A DNA stretch of 64,000 nucleotides from the NCBI RefSeq assembly GCF_030296595.1, contig NZ_AP027731.1:1736001-1800000 (forward strand), in the 5' to 3' direction. The notes beneath the pieces were generated by a model. The model did no database searches. It was not told where the DNA came from and saw nothing but the letters and a program-made list of their open reading frames with translations. The stretch is from Naasia aerilata (GTDB lineage Bacteria > Actinomycetota > Actinomycetes > Actinomycetales > Microbacteriaceae). Position numbers and translations under genes: made by a program. Shown here in pieces: positions 10,136 to 20,969 of the stretch (positions are counted from its first letter, which is position 1; each line of letters starts with the position of its first letter).

Positions 10136-10867
10136 ATGACGGGCTGGGCGGCGGGGCTGCGGGAGGCGATGGAGGACGCGCTCGCCCTGGTGCTGCCGGT
10201 CGCCTGTGCCGGCTGCGGCGCTCCCGACCGTGCCGTCTGCCCCGCGTGCCGCGCCGCGCTGGCCGGGCCGGTGGTCGCGCGGAGGCTGACGAGCGCCCGC
10301 CTCGACGTGGTCTCCGGCACCTCCTACGAGGGGGCCGCCGCGCGCATCGTGACGGCGCTCAAGGACGGCGGCCTCACCGAGGCGGCAGGCGCGCTGGCCG
10401 TCCCGCTGCGTCGTGCGGTCGACGCCGCATCGGCGCTCGTTCCGGACACGCACCTGCTGCTCGTGCCTGCCCCGAGCGCCGCCCGGTCCACCCGCCGGCG
10501 CGGCTACGTGCCGATCGAGCTCGTGGCCCGAGCGGCGCGCCTGCCCGTCACCCGGTCGCTCCGCAGCATCCGGACCGTCCGCGACCAGGCCTCGCTGGGT
10601 GCCGCGGAGCGCCTCGAGAACGTGGCCGGCAGCATGGTGGCGCACCCGCGCGTCACGGGGCGGACCGTGCTCCTCATCGACGACGTCGTGACCACCGGAA
10701 GCACGCTCGCGGAGGCCGCGCGAGCCGTGCGCCAGGCCGGTGGATCCGTGCTCGCCGCGGCGACGATCACCGCGACTCCGGCCCACTCGAGCGCCGCGTC
10801 CGGTGGCCCGGCACAGCGATCCGCGCCGCCTCGACCACCCCCTCTTCCCCAGGAACTTAACCGGTGA
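10136..10867 (+). CDS. ComF family phosphoribosyltransferase-like protein
   Basis: A CxxC...CxxC zinc motif near the N-terminus (CAGCGAPDRAVCPACR) is followed by a type I phosphoribosyltransferase domain with the PRPP loop VLLIDDVVTTGSTLAEA. This is the ComF/GntX family, involved in DNA uptake in some bacteria; its exact reaction is unknown. It lies between lpqB and hpf, as in Mycobacterium. The Pro-rich last 30 residues are unusual and could result from an unseen frame break, since relatives often end soon after the PRT core. Start ATG 10136. Confidence 0.85.
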   Translation: MTGWAAGLREAMEDALALVLPVACAGCGAPDRAVCPACRAALAGPVVARRLTSARLDVVSGTSYEGAAARIVTALKDGGLTEAAGALAVPLRRAVDAASALVPDTHLLLVPAPSAARSTRRRGYVPIELVARAARLPVTRSLRSIRTVRDQASLGAAERLENVAGSMVAHPRVTGRTVLLIDDVVTTGSTLAEAARAVRQAGGSVLAAATITATPAHSSAASGGPAQRSAPPRPPPLPQELNR

Positions 10868-11001
10868 CAGCGCAGAAGGCCGGGGCTAGGGTCGGGTCAA
10901 CGGCGTTTCTGTTCGCCCGCCCTCGAAGCGCGACGACTCCCAGCCCTCCGGTTCGAGGCACACTCCCAGAAGGGCGACGCGCCGCGATAGGGGAGGTCAG
11001 T

Positions 11002-11733
11002 ATGGACATCACCGTCATCGGTCGAAACTGCGAGGTTCCGGACCGGTTCCGTGCCCATGTCGACGAGAAGGCCGAGAAGATCGCGCTCTTCGCCGACAGC
11101 GATGCCATGTTCGAGGTCCGGCTCTGCCGCCACCACGAGAAGACCAATGGCAACTCCGGGGACGACCGAGTGGAGCTCACGCTGATCGGACCGGGACCGG
11201 TGATCCGTGCTGAGGCAGGGGCCCCCGACAAGTACGCCGCATTCGACCTGGCGTTCAACAAGCTCCTGGAACGACTGCGCCGAGCACGTGATCGGCGGAA
11301 GGTGCATCGCGGCCAGCATCGGCCTCCCACCGTGCGAGCCGTCGACCACCACGACTTCAAGCTGGCCGAGATCCGCCCGACGGACGCGGAGACGCTGCGG
11401 CGCATCGACCCCGAGACCGGGGCCATCAACATCGTTCCCGAGGCCGACTCCGCACCGGCGCCGATCGACGAGAACGAGCCCGTCGGCTACGACGGCTACA
11501 CGCCCGTGGTGATCCGCCGGAAGGTGTTCGCCTCGAGCCCCATGACGGTGGAGGACGCCCTCTATTACATGGAGCTGGTCGGCCACGACTTCTACCTGTT
11601 CATCGACTCGGAGACGAACCGGCCGAGCGTCGTGTACCGCCGCAAGGGCTGGGACTACGGCGTGATCGGCATCGACGAGTCCGCGGACGAGGTCCAGGAG
11701 GCGGTGACCGCCGCCCGCGCCCTCCGCCGCTGA
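11002..11733 (+). CDS. hpf: Ribosome hibernation-promoting factor HPF (long form)
   Basis: Binds the 30S subunit and drives 100S dimer formation to silence ribosomes in stationary phase. N-terminal RaiA/S30AE domain, residues about 1-110 ([20 protein letters not shown]), then a linker and the C-terminal dimerisation domain with [18 protein letters not shown] and [14 protein letters not shown]. Both domains are present, so this is the long form. ATG 11002 is preceded by GGGGAGG; the frame is open back to 10864, but that extension is not conserved-looking. A GC-rich hairpin follows at 11753. Confidence 0.96.
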   Translation: MDITVIGRNCEVPDRFRAHVDEKAEKIALFADSDAMFEVRLCRHHEKTNGNSGDDRVELTLIGPGPVIRAEAGAPDKYAAFDLAFNKLLERLRRARDRRKVHRGQHRPPTVRAVDHHDFKLAEIRPTDAETLRRIDPETGAINIVPEADSAPAPIDENEPVGYDGYTPVVIRRKVFASSPMTVEDALYYMELVGHDFYLFIDSETNRPSVVYRRKGWDYGVIGIDESADEVQEAVTAARALRR

Positions 11734-11752
11734 CCGAGGCCACACCGACCAC

Positions 11753-11783
11753 AGGCGGGAGGGGGACGGCTCCCCTCCCGCCT
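11753..11783 (+). terminator. Hairpin after hpf, likely terminator
   Basis: Perfect 12-bp stem AGGCGGGAGGGG / CCCCTCCCGCCT with a 7-base loop, starting about 20 bases after the hpf stop. No T-run follows, as is common in high-GC actinobacteria, so intrinsic termination is likely but not proven. Confidence 0.65.
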
Positions 11784-11882
11784 CCGCGGTTCCGAGGTCA
11801 CGGCGGGATAACGTTGCTACCATGGGCGGCTGCGCGGCGGGACCGCGGCGCACGACGTCGCCGGACGCAAGGAGTTGACTCG

Positions 11883-14775
<2,893 letters not shown>

Positions 14776-14796
14776 CCCCGCCGCCGCTCCCTCTCA

Positions 14797-14873
14797 CTCA
14801 GCAGGCAGTTCCGGTCCCCAGCAGGACGGATCCCGCCGATCCGTCCTGCCGAGCCCGGAAAGTGCCTGCTGAG
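14797..14873. repeat. Intergenic palindrome, family A copy 2
   Basis: Outer arms CTCAGCAGGCAGTTCCGG and CCGGAAAGTGCCTGCTGAG pair with few mismatches. An inner arm pair, CAGGACGGATC against GATCCGTCCTG, surrounds the loop CCGCC, so the whole 77 bases can form one long rod. It lies 22 bases after the secA stop. It shares the CTCAGCAGGC end with the element at 331-409. Confidence 0.82.
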
Positions 14874-14919
14874 GAGGGCGGGCGTCGGCTGCGGGCCCGT
14901 GGCGGGCTAGCGTGATGGC

Positions 14920-15744
14920 ATGACGATGCTGTCGCCGGTCGGATCCGGCTTCGACCTCTCCTCCGTCGATCCCTCCTCGACCCCCGGCTTCTCCGGCGGG
15001 AAGAAGCAGGGCAAGAAGGCCTTCGACAAGGGCGGCGCCGAGCTCGCCGACCTCCAGGAGCGGCTCTTCGCCGACAGCCGCGCGGGCGGCACGCGTCGCG
15101 TCCTGCTCCTGCTGCAGGCGATGGACACCGCGGGCAAGGGCGGCATCGTCCGCCATGTCGTGGGCGCCGTGGACCCGCAGGGGGTGTCCCTGCACGCGTT
15201 CAAGGCGCCGACGGACGAGGAGAAGGCGCACGACTTCCTCTGGCGCGTGCGAGCGCACCTGCCCGCACCGGGCAGCATCGGCGTCTTCGATCGCTCCCAC
15301 TACGAGGACGTGCTGATCGCGCGCGTGCGGCAGCTGGTGCCGCCCGCGACGATCGAGGAGCGCTACGGGCAGATCGTCGACTTCGAGCGGGAGGTGGTCG
15401 CGGGCGGAACCGCCCTGGTCAAGGTGATGCTGCACATCTCCCCGGACGAGCAGAAGGCCCGGCTTGCGGAGCGGCTCGATCGGCCGGACAAGAACTGGAA
15501 GTACAACCCGGGCGACGTGGACGAGCGGGCCCTCTGGCCTCAGTACATGGAGGCGTACCAGGTGGCGCTGACCCGGACATCCACCGATTCGGCGCCCTGG
15601 CACGTCGTCCCCGCGGACAAGAAGTGGTACGCCCGCTGGGCGGTGCAGCAGCTGCTGCTCGCCGCCCTGCGCGACATCGATCCGCAGTGGCCGGCCGCGA
15701 CCTACGACGTGGCCGCGGAGAAGGCCCGGCTCGCCGCCACCTGA
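14920..15744 (+). CDS. PPK2 family polyphosphate kinase
   Basis: Transfers phosphate between polyphosphate and nucleotides. The P-loop kinase core has Walker A AMDTAGKGG (residues 67-75), a Walker B region FDRSHYEDV (123-131) and the lid with ERLDRPDKNWKYNPGD. 274 residues fits the one-domain polyphosphate:nucleotide phosphotransferase group. Whether it prefers AMP, ADP or GDP cannot be read from the sequence. Start ATG 14920; no strong operon partner. Confidence 0.93.
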   Translation: MTMLSPVGSGFDLSSVDPSSTPGFSGGKKQGKKAFDKGGAELADLQERLFADSRAGGTRRVLLLLQAMDTAGKGGIVRHVVGAVDPQGVSLHAFKAPTDEEKAHDFLWRVRAHLPAPGSIGVFDRSHYEDVLIARVRQLVPPATIEERYGQIVDFEREVVAGGTALVKVMLHISPDEQKARLAERLDRPDKNWKYNPGDVDERALWPQYMEAYQVALTRTSTDSAPWHVVPADKKWYARWAVQQLLLAALRDIDPQWPAATYDVAAEKARLAAT

Positions 15745-15790
15745 GCTGCCGTCGCGACCTGTCTGCCCGCGGCATCCTCGGCCTGGTGCC

Positions 15791-16219
15791 TCAGAGCACG
15801 TGGATGGCCGTCGCGCGCCAGCGCGAGTCGAGACCCTCCAGGCGCAGAGCCACCGCTCGCGTGCGCACGCGCCCCCGAACCGTCACGGTGGCCTCGATCA
15901 CCCCATCCCGCGGTGAGCACACGTGCGTCGAGCCGATCGCGAACACTGGGCGGGCCGGCGCCTGTCCCTTCACCGCCCTCGCCCGTGCGGCGAGCACGAC
16001 GCGCTTGAGCAGGTGGCGGTAGACGTCCTCGTCCACCCACCGCCCGATCTGGTCGAGTTCCCGTGCGCCCGCGAGGATCTCGACGACGCACCGCGTGAGG
16101 TTCTCGAGGAGCGGCACGGGGTCGGGCAGGTCGGCGGTCGAGGTGGGCTGGCGCCCGAAGTACTCCTCCGACTCCAGGGCTCGGCTCAGGCGGGGGACGG
16201 CGTGGGCGGCTTGGCTCAT
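15791..16219 (-). CDS. Rv3235 family protein
   Basis: 142 residues, no signal peptide or membrane segment. The C-terminal half is basic, with VTVRGRVRTRAVALRLE and a terminal WRATAIHVL, the pattern of the Rv3235 family (DUF6459) found near secA in actinobacteria. Function unknown. It converges on the PPK2 gene and the position relative to secA supports the call. Confidence 0.8.
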   Translation of the reverse strand: MSQAAHAVPRLSRALESEEYFGRQPTSTADLPDPVPLLENLTRCVVEILAGARELDQIGRWVDEDVYRHLLKRVVLAARARAVKGQAPARPVFAIGSTHVCSPRDGVIEATVTVRGRVRTRAVALRLEGLDSRWRATAIHVL

Positions 16220-16398
16220 CGCGACTCCATCGGGGAAGACGGATCGGGTGTCGTGCGGTGGCGGGAGGCCTCAGGGGGTCGGGTGCCCCCCGAACGGGTG
16301 TCATCGGTGGGCACACTCAATCAGTCCGCGGCAGGCGCGTCCACGGCCGCGGTCGATCTGTGGATAAGTGCCGGAAAGTGCGGGTGAGGCGGACCGCC

Positions 16399-17274
16399 TC
16401 AGTGGCGGCGGGGGCCTCGGCGGAACGGCACGAGCAGGAGCCGGCGCGAGGCGGGCAGCAGAAGCACGCCGGCCAGGAGGACCAGGATTCCCACCCCGAC
16501 AGCGGCCACAGTGGCGGTCGGCACGAGGGCGGGCTTCACGCCGCTGCCGGGCGGCGCGAGAGGAGCCGCCGAGGCGGCGGCACTCGCGGAAGGAGTCGGC
16601 GTGGAGCTCGCGGAGATGGTCGGCGAGGGCGTCGGCGTCGGCGGAGCGCTCGGCGTCGGGGTGGGCGACGGAGAGGGAACCGGAGCGGCGGTCTGCGTCT
16701 CCGCAGGCGGCGCGGGCTCCGGCTCGGGTTCCGGCGCAACGGGCGCCGGGGCTGCCGCAGCAGGAGGCGCCCCGGGACCCGCGTGCCCGGGGTAGCGGGC
16801 GAACACCTCGACGCCCCACCAGGTGCCGCCTGCGGCGACGAAGGCCACTCCGATGTCGGTGAAGTCGCCGAGCACGTTGTCCCGGTGGTGCTCGGAGTTC
16901 ATCCAGGCGGTGTGCATGGCGGAGCCCGATCCGTAGCCCTGCCCCACGTTCTCGCCCCAGGAGCGCCAGCCCGCCGGGATCTGGCTGGGCGTGTTCGGGT
17001 TGTGCGACAGCGTGTTCGCCGCCGCCATCTGAGCCGCCCAGCCGGCCGCCACGGCATCCAGATCGGCGTTGCGGATGAGGCCCGCCATGCCGCGGCTCCA
17101 GCGCTCCTGATTGACGAGGGAGGCGATGTCCGAGCTGTCGTCGGCGAACGCGGGCGAGGGCTGCGGGGCGGCGGTGAGCAGGGCCGCGAGAAGGAGGAGA
17201 AGGAGCCCCGCAACGGATCGACGCAGGCGCGGCGGCTCCACGACCTCGCCGTGCCCTCCCCGCATGGCGGCCAC
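16399..17274 (-). CDS. Secreted CAP-domain protein with Pro/Ser-rich linker and C-terminal anchor
   Basis: Signal peptide (hydrophobic core LLLLLLAALLTAA) ending near AFADD. A CAP/SCP domain at about residues 47-165 shows SHNPNT, GENVGQGYGS and HRDNVLGDFTDIGVAF. Then comes a low-complexity Pro/Glu then Pro/Thr/Ser linker (about 168-240), and a hydrophobic helix near 250-275 ending in RRGPRRH, which probably anchors it in the membrane. CAP proteins in bacteria are mostly of unknown role. The second Met (residue 4) is an equally good start. A GAGGCG/CGCCTC hairpin overlaps the stop codon. Confidence 0.9.
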   Translation of the reverse strand: MAAMRGGHGEVVEPPRLRRSVAGLLLLLLAALLTAAPQPSPAFADDSSDIASLVNQERWSRGMAGLIRNADLDAVAAGWAAQMAAANTLSHNPNTPSQIPAGWRSWGENVGQGYGSGSAMHTAWMNSEHHRDNVLGDFTDIGVAFVAAGGTWWGVEVFARYPGHAGPGAPPAAAAPAPVAPEPEPEPAPPAETQTAAPVPSPSPTPTPSAPPTPTPSPTISASSTPTPSASAAASAAPLAPPGSGVKPALVPTATVAAVGVGILVLLAGVLLLPASRRLLLVPFRRGPRRH

Positions 17275-17379
17275 GCTAGCCGCGCGCGATCAGTGGCGCG
17301 CGGAGCCGCCCCGGACTGGGGCTCGGTCCACTGTGGAGAAGCGCGAGGGCGGGGGCGCCGGCCGGTCTACCCTTCGCGG

Positions 17380-17949
17380 GTGAGGTGGGACAGCCTGTTC
17401 GACGACCTCGAGGGGCAGCTGGAGCAGGAGCTCGTCGCCGAGGGCGACGAGCTGCGCGCCGAGGAGGAGCGACTCCGCGTCGGCCGCCTCACGATGCGGG
17501 ACCGGATCCTCGCGGCCGGCCGGTCGGGGGCGCCGCTCCGGCTGCGTCTCACCTCCGGGGAGGCCGTGACCCTCCGTGCCGCCGCAGTCGGGCGCGACTG
17601 GCTCAGCGGGGAGGAGGCGGGCGGCGGAATCCTCGTGCCGCTCGGGGCCGTCGCGGCACTGCTCGTACCTGCCGGGGCCGTCCCGGAGACGCTGCACCCG
17701 CCCGCCGAACCGGAGCGAGGGCTGACCGGCCGGCTGAGCTTCCCCTTCGTGCTCCGCGACCTCGCGCGCCGGCGCATCCCCGTCGCGGTCGCCATGTCCG
17801 CGCGCACCGTGCCCGGCACCATCGATCGGGTCGGGCGCGACCAGCTCGACCTCGCGGTGCACGAGCGGGACGTGCCCCGGCGCGCGGCCGCCGTCCCCAC
17901 CATCGAGGTGATCGCACTCGCCGCGGTCCTGGCGGTCCGCGTGCCGTGA
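17380..17949 (+). CDS. Conserved actinobacterial protein of unknown function
   Basis: 189 residues, start GTG 17380. The N-terminal 40 residues are acidic and probably coiled-coil or helical (LFDDLEGQLEQELVAEGDEL). The rest is beta-rich with repeated VTLRAAAVGRDW, GGGILVPLGAV and PGTIDRVGRDQLDLAVHE segments, suggesting a small beta-barrel. No signal peptide, membrane segment or catalytic motif. I recognise the type as a recurrent actinobacterial hypothetical protein but know no function. Divergent from the CAP-domain gene. Confidence 0.7.
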   Translation: MRWDSLFDDLEGQLEQELVAEGDELRAEEERLRVGRLTMRDRILAAGRSGAPLRLRLTSGEAVTLRAAAVGRDWLSGEEAGGGILVPLGAVAALLVPAGAVPETLHPPAEPERGLTGRLSFPFVLRDLARRRIPVAVAMSARTVPGTIDRVGRDQLDLAVHERDVPRRAAAVPTIEVIALAAVLAVRVP

Positions 17950-18036
17950 GGCCTCGGCGGGACCGCGGCCGGGCGGCGCGTCGCATCCCGAAACGCGATT
18001 CGGCGGTGCCGAGGGGCGCCGCTAGTCTTCCGTTCC

Positions 18037-19218
18037 GTGATCACTTCGGAGGCGGACGCCCTCGCCGCAGCACAGTCCGTGGCCGCTCGGCTCAAGGAGG
18101 ACGTGGTCCGCCGCGACATCGCCAATGAGAACCCGGTCGCCGAGGTCCAACTCCTCCGCGTAGCCGGCCTGCTCCCGATCCTCGTCCCCGCCGAGCTCGG
18201 CGGCGGCGGCCTCGACTGGCCGACGGTGCTCCGAGTGATCCGGCCAATCGTCCGCGCGGATGCCTCCATCGGGCACGTGCTCGCGTACCACTACCTCAAC
18301 TCGTGGCGGACCGTCCTCAATGATCGCGCCGACCGGGTGGAGGCCCTCTGGGCGGACACCGCGCGCAACGAGTGGTTCTGGGGCGGCGCGGGCAATCCCC
18401 GCGACGAGGGTCTCGTGCTCACCCCGGACGGCGACGGCTTCCGCGTGTCCGGCCGGAAGTTCTTCGCGACCGGCGCCTCCGTCGCGGACCGCATCACCGC
18501 AAGCGGCACGGTGGCCGGCACGGGGGAGAAGCTCGCGATCGTTCTCGATGGCCGTGCGGAGGGGGTCACCCATCCGCTCGACTGGCAGAACATGGGTCAG
18601 CGGCTGTCCGCGAGCGGGTCCGTGACGTTCGAGAACGCCGCGGTGCCCGCGGCGCACGTGCTCGGGGCGTCGGATCAGGAGGGCGCGGGCTACCGGCCGT
18701 TCGCCTCCCTGTCGATCCTGTTCTTCCAGCTCCTGCTGTCGCACCTCCACGTGGGCATCGCCGAGGGCGCCATCGAGACGGCGAGCGACTACGCGCGCAC
18801 CGCGACGAAGCCCTGGCCGACCTCGGGCGTCGACTCGGCGCTGAAGGACCCGTACATCCTCGGCACGCTGGGCGAGCTCGTCGCCGCGACCCGCGCCTCC
18901 GACGCCCTGGTGGCGCGCGCGACGGACCTCGCCGCGGCGGCGGTCGCACGCGGGTGGGACCTGACGGATGAGGAGCGCGGCGAGCTCGCGGTCGAGATCG
19001 GGGCGGCGAAGGTGAACTCGACGCGCACGGTGCTCGACGTCACGTCCCGCGCGTTCGAGCTGACCGGCGCGCGGGCGACGACCACGGCGCACGGCTTCGA
19101 CCGCTTCTGGCGGAACGCGCGCACCATCACGCTGCACGACCCGGTCGTCTACAAGGCGAAGGAGCTCGGGGAGCACGCCCTCACCGGCGCATACCCGACG
19201 CCGAGCAAGTACAGCTGA
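18037..19218 (+). CDS. Acyl-CoA dehydrogenase-fold flavoprotein (DszC/SfnB-like monooxygenase)
   Basis: 393 residues with the acyl-CoA dehydrogenase fold: N-terminal helical domain, central beta domain with VSGRKFFATGASVADRI, and a C-terminal helical domain. The catalytic Glu of true acyl-CoA dehydrogenases is not obvious. The pattern GLLPILVPAELGGGGLDWP and the C-terminal RFWRNARTITLHDPVVYK fit the flavin-dependent monooxygenase branch (DszC, SfnB) used for organic sulfur or hydroxylation chemistry. Substrate unknown; it would need an FMN reductase from elsewhere. Start GTG 18037. Confidence 0.8.
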   Translation: MITSEADALAAAQSVAARLKEDVVRRDIANENPVAEVQLLRVAGLLPILVPAELGGGGLDWPTVLRVIRPIVRADASIGHVLAYHYLNSWRTVLNDRADRVEALWADTARNEWFWGGAGNPRDEGLVLTPDGDGFRVSGRKFFATGASVADRITASGTVAGTGEKLAIVLDGRAEGVTHPLDWQNMGQRLSASGSVTFENAAVPAAHVLGASDQEGAGYRPFASLSILFFQLLLSHLHVGIAEGAIETASDYARTATKPWPTSGVDSALKDPYILGTLGELVAATRASDALVARATDLAAAAVARGWDLTDEERGELAVEIGAAKVNSTRTVLDVTSRAFELTGARATTTAHGFDRFWRNARTITLHDPVVYKAKELGEHALTGAYPTPSKYS

Positions 19219-19246
19219 ATCTGCCGCCCGGCCGTCAGCGCCCCGG

Positions 19247-19353
19247 GCGGTTCAGCGCGGATCAGGAGAGCTCTCCAGCCAGACGGCGTGTGGTCCTGAT
19301 CGGCGTGCGAGAACGACCGAGTGTCCTGATCCGCGTGGGATCTCCTGAGCCGC
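19247..19353. repeat. Intergenic palindrome, family C
   Basis: CGCGGATCAGGA (19256-19267) pairs with TCCTGATCCGCG (19324-19335), and the outer GCGGTTCAG pairs with CTGAGCCGC with one mismatch. The element lies between two convergent genes. GATCAGGA/TCCTGATC also recurs inside (TCCTGATCGGCG), so more than one fold is possible. Confidence 0.75.
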
Positions 19354-19400
19354 GCAGAGTCCGGCACCGGTCGGGGACGCGGGTCCACAGATCCGCTACG

Positions 19401-20000
19401 TCAGCGGAGGACGCGGTAGTGGAGGTGGGTGACCCCGCCCTCGCCCTCGAGCACGCGCGTTCGCTCCAGCTGGATCTGCTCCGGCGGGAGGCCCTCGAAG
19501 AGCCGGCGCCCCTCGCCGAGGAGCACGGGGACCAGGTGGATCTCCAGCTCGTCGAGCACGCCGGCCCGGAGGGCGAGGGGCGCGACGGTGGCGCCGTGGA
19601 CGAGCACATTGCGGTCGCCCGCCGCCTCCTTCGCCCGAGCCAGAGCGGTCGGCACGTCGTCCAGATACGTGACGTTGGGCCACCCGGGGACGTCGATGCC
19701 GGGCGGATGGCGGCTATAGATGAAGACCGGCACCCCGTCGTGGTGGTCGCCCTGCCAGCCCGCCGCGGCCTCGAACGTGCCTCGTCCCGCCACGACGGCG
19801 CCGGTGGCCATCGACTCCGCGAACACCTGGCCGTTCACGCCGTCAGGTGGCTGGATGTGCTGCGGGTCGCTGCCCGGTCCGCCGAAGATCCATTCGTGGA
19901 GCACCATCCCGCCGTCGCCCAGCCCGTTGTCGTCGCGGACGTTCGGACCGGCGATGAACCCGTCGAGGGACATGGACATGTAGAGCACCGTCGCTGACAC
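19401..20000 (-). CDS. Dihydrofolate reductase / RibD C-terminal domain family protein
   Basis: 199 residues with the RibD C-terminal/DHFR fold: N-terminal SMSLDGFIAGP, central GRGTFEAAAGW, nucleotide-binding LVHGATVAPLALRAGVLDEL, and LVPVLLGEGRRLF near the end. NADPH-dependent reductases of this family act on varied substrates; this is neither a certain DHFR nor a certain RibD. GTG 20000 (MSATVLYMSMS) is chosen over an upstream ATG because the extra residues are low-complexity and overlap a palindrome. Confidence 0.85.
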   Translation of the reverse strand: MSATVLYMSMSLDGFIAGPNVRDDNGLGDGGMVLHEWIFGGPGSDPQHIQPPDGVNGQVFAESMATGAVVAGRGTFEAAAGWQGDHHDGVPVFIYSRHPPGIDVPGWPNVTYLDDVPTALARAKEAAGDRNVLVHGATVAPLALRAGVLDELEIHLVPVLLGEGRRLFEGLPPEQIQLERTRVLEGEGGVTHLHYRVLR

Positions 20001-20040
20001 GGGGCCATTGTGCGCCGGTCGGGGCGCGGGCGCACTACCG

Positions 20041-20116
20041 GGCGCGTCGCAACCGTGCGGACGCGTCGCAACGGTGCGCGGTTGCGACACGTCCGCAGCG
20101 TTGCGACACGCGCCGC
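20041..20116. repeat. Intergenic palindrome, family D copy 1
   Basis: About 37 bp of imperfect stem: GGCGCGTCGCAAC...GTGCGGACG pairs with CGTCCGCAG...GTTGCGACACGCGCC. The unit GTCGCAAC occurs twice in each arm. It sits downstream of mtnD and upstream of the DHFR-like gene, both on the minus strand. The inner 44 bases are nearly identical to the element at 35714-35757. Confidence 0.85.
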
Positions 20117-20124
20117 GGAGCGGG

Positions 20125-20715
20125 TCAGGCGCCGACGAGCTCCCGGCGCCGGGCGGCGAGCTCGTCGTAGGTCGCGAAGCCCTCGGCGATGGTGCTGCCG
20201 GTGAAGTGGCCCACCCAGCCGTCGTCGTCGTGGAAGAACCGCACCGACACGTACTCGGGCGTGGTGCCCATGTCGAACCAGTGGGTCGTGTTCGCGGGCA
20301 CCGAGATCAGGTCGCCGGCCTCGCAGAACACCGCGTGGACCTTGCCCAGCGCGCGCAGGTAGAAGACGCCGCTGCCGCTCGCGAAGTAGCGGTCCTCGTC
20401 GTCGTCGTGCTGGTGCTCGCTGAGGAACTTCTGCCGGGCCTCGCTCGCGGTCTTCTCCCACTCGGGGCCCTCGCCCCGCTGGAGCTGGACGACGTCGACG
20501 AGCGTGTAGCCCTCGGTCTCCAGCACGCCGTCGATCTCGGCCCGGTAGATGTCGAGGACCTGGTCCTGGGTCGCGTTCTCGGGCAGCGGCTTGATGTCCC
20601 AGCGGCTGAAGCGGGCGCCGAGGCCCGCGAGGGTCTCGCGGATGCGCTCGGGGTCGGTGGTCTCGAGGACCGGCGTCGCGGGCGCGTTCTCGTCCCAGAC
20701 GGTGAGAAGGGTCAT
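20125..20715 (-). CDS. mtnD: Acireductone dioxygenase (methionine salvage)
   Basis: Converts 1,2-dihydroxy-3-keto-5-methylthiopentene to the keto acid precursor of methionine (Fe form) or to methylthiopropionate (Ni form). Metal ligands of the family are all present: H101, H103 and E107 in HQHDDDE, and H145 in ANTTHWFDMG. 196 residues, normal length. ATG 20715 has AAAGGAG a few bases upstream. It stands alone on the minus strand, divergent from the importer-mtnK operon; mtnB, which makes its substrate, is about 5 kb away. Confidence 0.95.
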   Translation of the reverse strand: MTLLTVWDENAPATPVLETTDPERIRETLAGLGARFSRWDIKPLPENATQDQVLDIYRAEIDGVLETEGYTLVDVVQLQRGEGPEWEKTASEARQKFLSEHQHDDDEDRYFASGSGVFYLRALGKVHAVFCEAGDLISVPANTTHWFDMGTTPEYVSVRFFHDDDGWVGHFTGSTIAEGFATYDELAARRRELVGA

Positions 20716-20803
20716 GGCAGCTCCTTTTCTTCTCCTATCCCTCGATTCTGCCCGCCCGCGCGCGAATCCGCGTCCGCGCCGGTAACACGCCGACTCGGAT
20801 GGC

Positions 20804-20853
20804 ACGTTGCGGCCCGGATTGCGCCGCGTAGCGCGCAGTCCGAGCCGCAACGT
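20804..20853. repeat. Palindrome in the mtnD / importer divergent promoter region
   Basis: ACGTTGCGGCCCGGATTGCG pairs with its 3' arm (CGCAGTCCGAGCCGCAACGT) with two mismatches around a short centre. Unlike the other palindromes it lies between divergent starts (mtnD at 20715 and the binding-protein gene at 20970), so it could be an operator or a 5'-UTR hairpin rather than a 3'-end element. It has the GTTGCGG core also seen in family D. Confidence 0.7.
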
Positions 20854-20969
20854 ACTCCTCGCGGGGCGGTGTAACGGAGCGTCACGGATGCGCCCCGCGA
20901 CGCGTGGCGTCCCTAGTGTCGCTTCCACGCCGCCCGGCAGCACGGGCGGAACGACCGAGCGAGGAATTC

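Noticed and set aside
18037-19218. Classical fatty-acid acyl-CoA dehydrogenase
   Set aside because: The overall pattern fits the DszC/SfnB monooxygenase branch better and no beta-oxidation gene is adjacent; I did not assign a fad symbol.
20041-20116. CRISPR-like array because of repeated GTCGCAAC units
   Set aside because: The units are the two arms of one palindrome, with no regular spacers and no cas genes.
20716-20969. SAM or other methionine-linked riboswitch in the mtn promoter region
   Set aside because: Only one simple palindrome is visible; no multi-helix arrangement matching SAM-I, SAM-II or SAM-IV was recognised.
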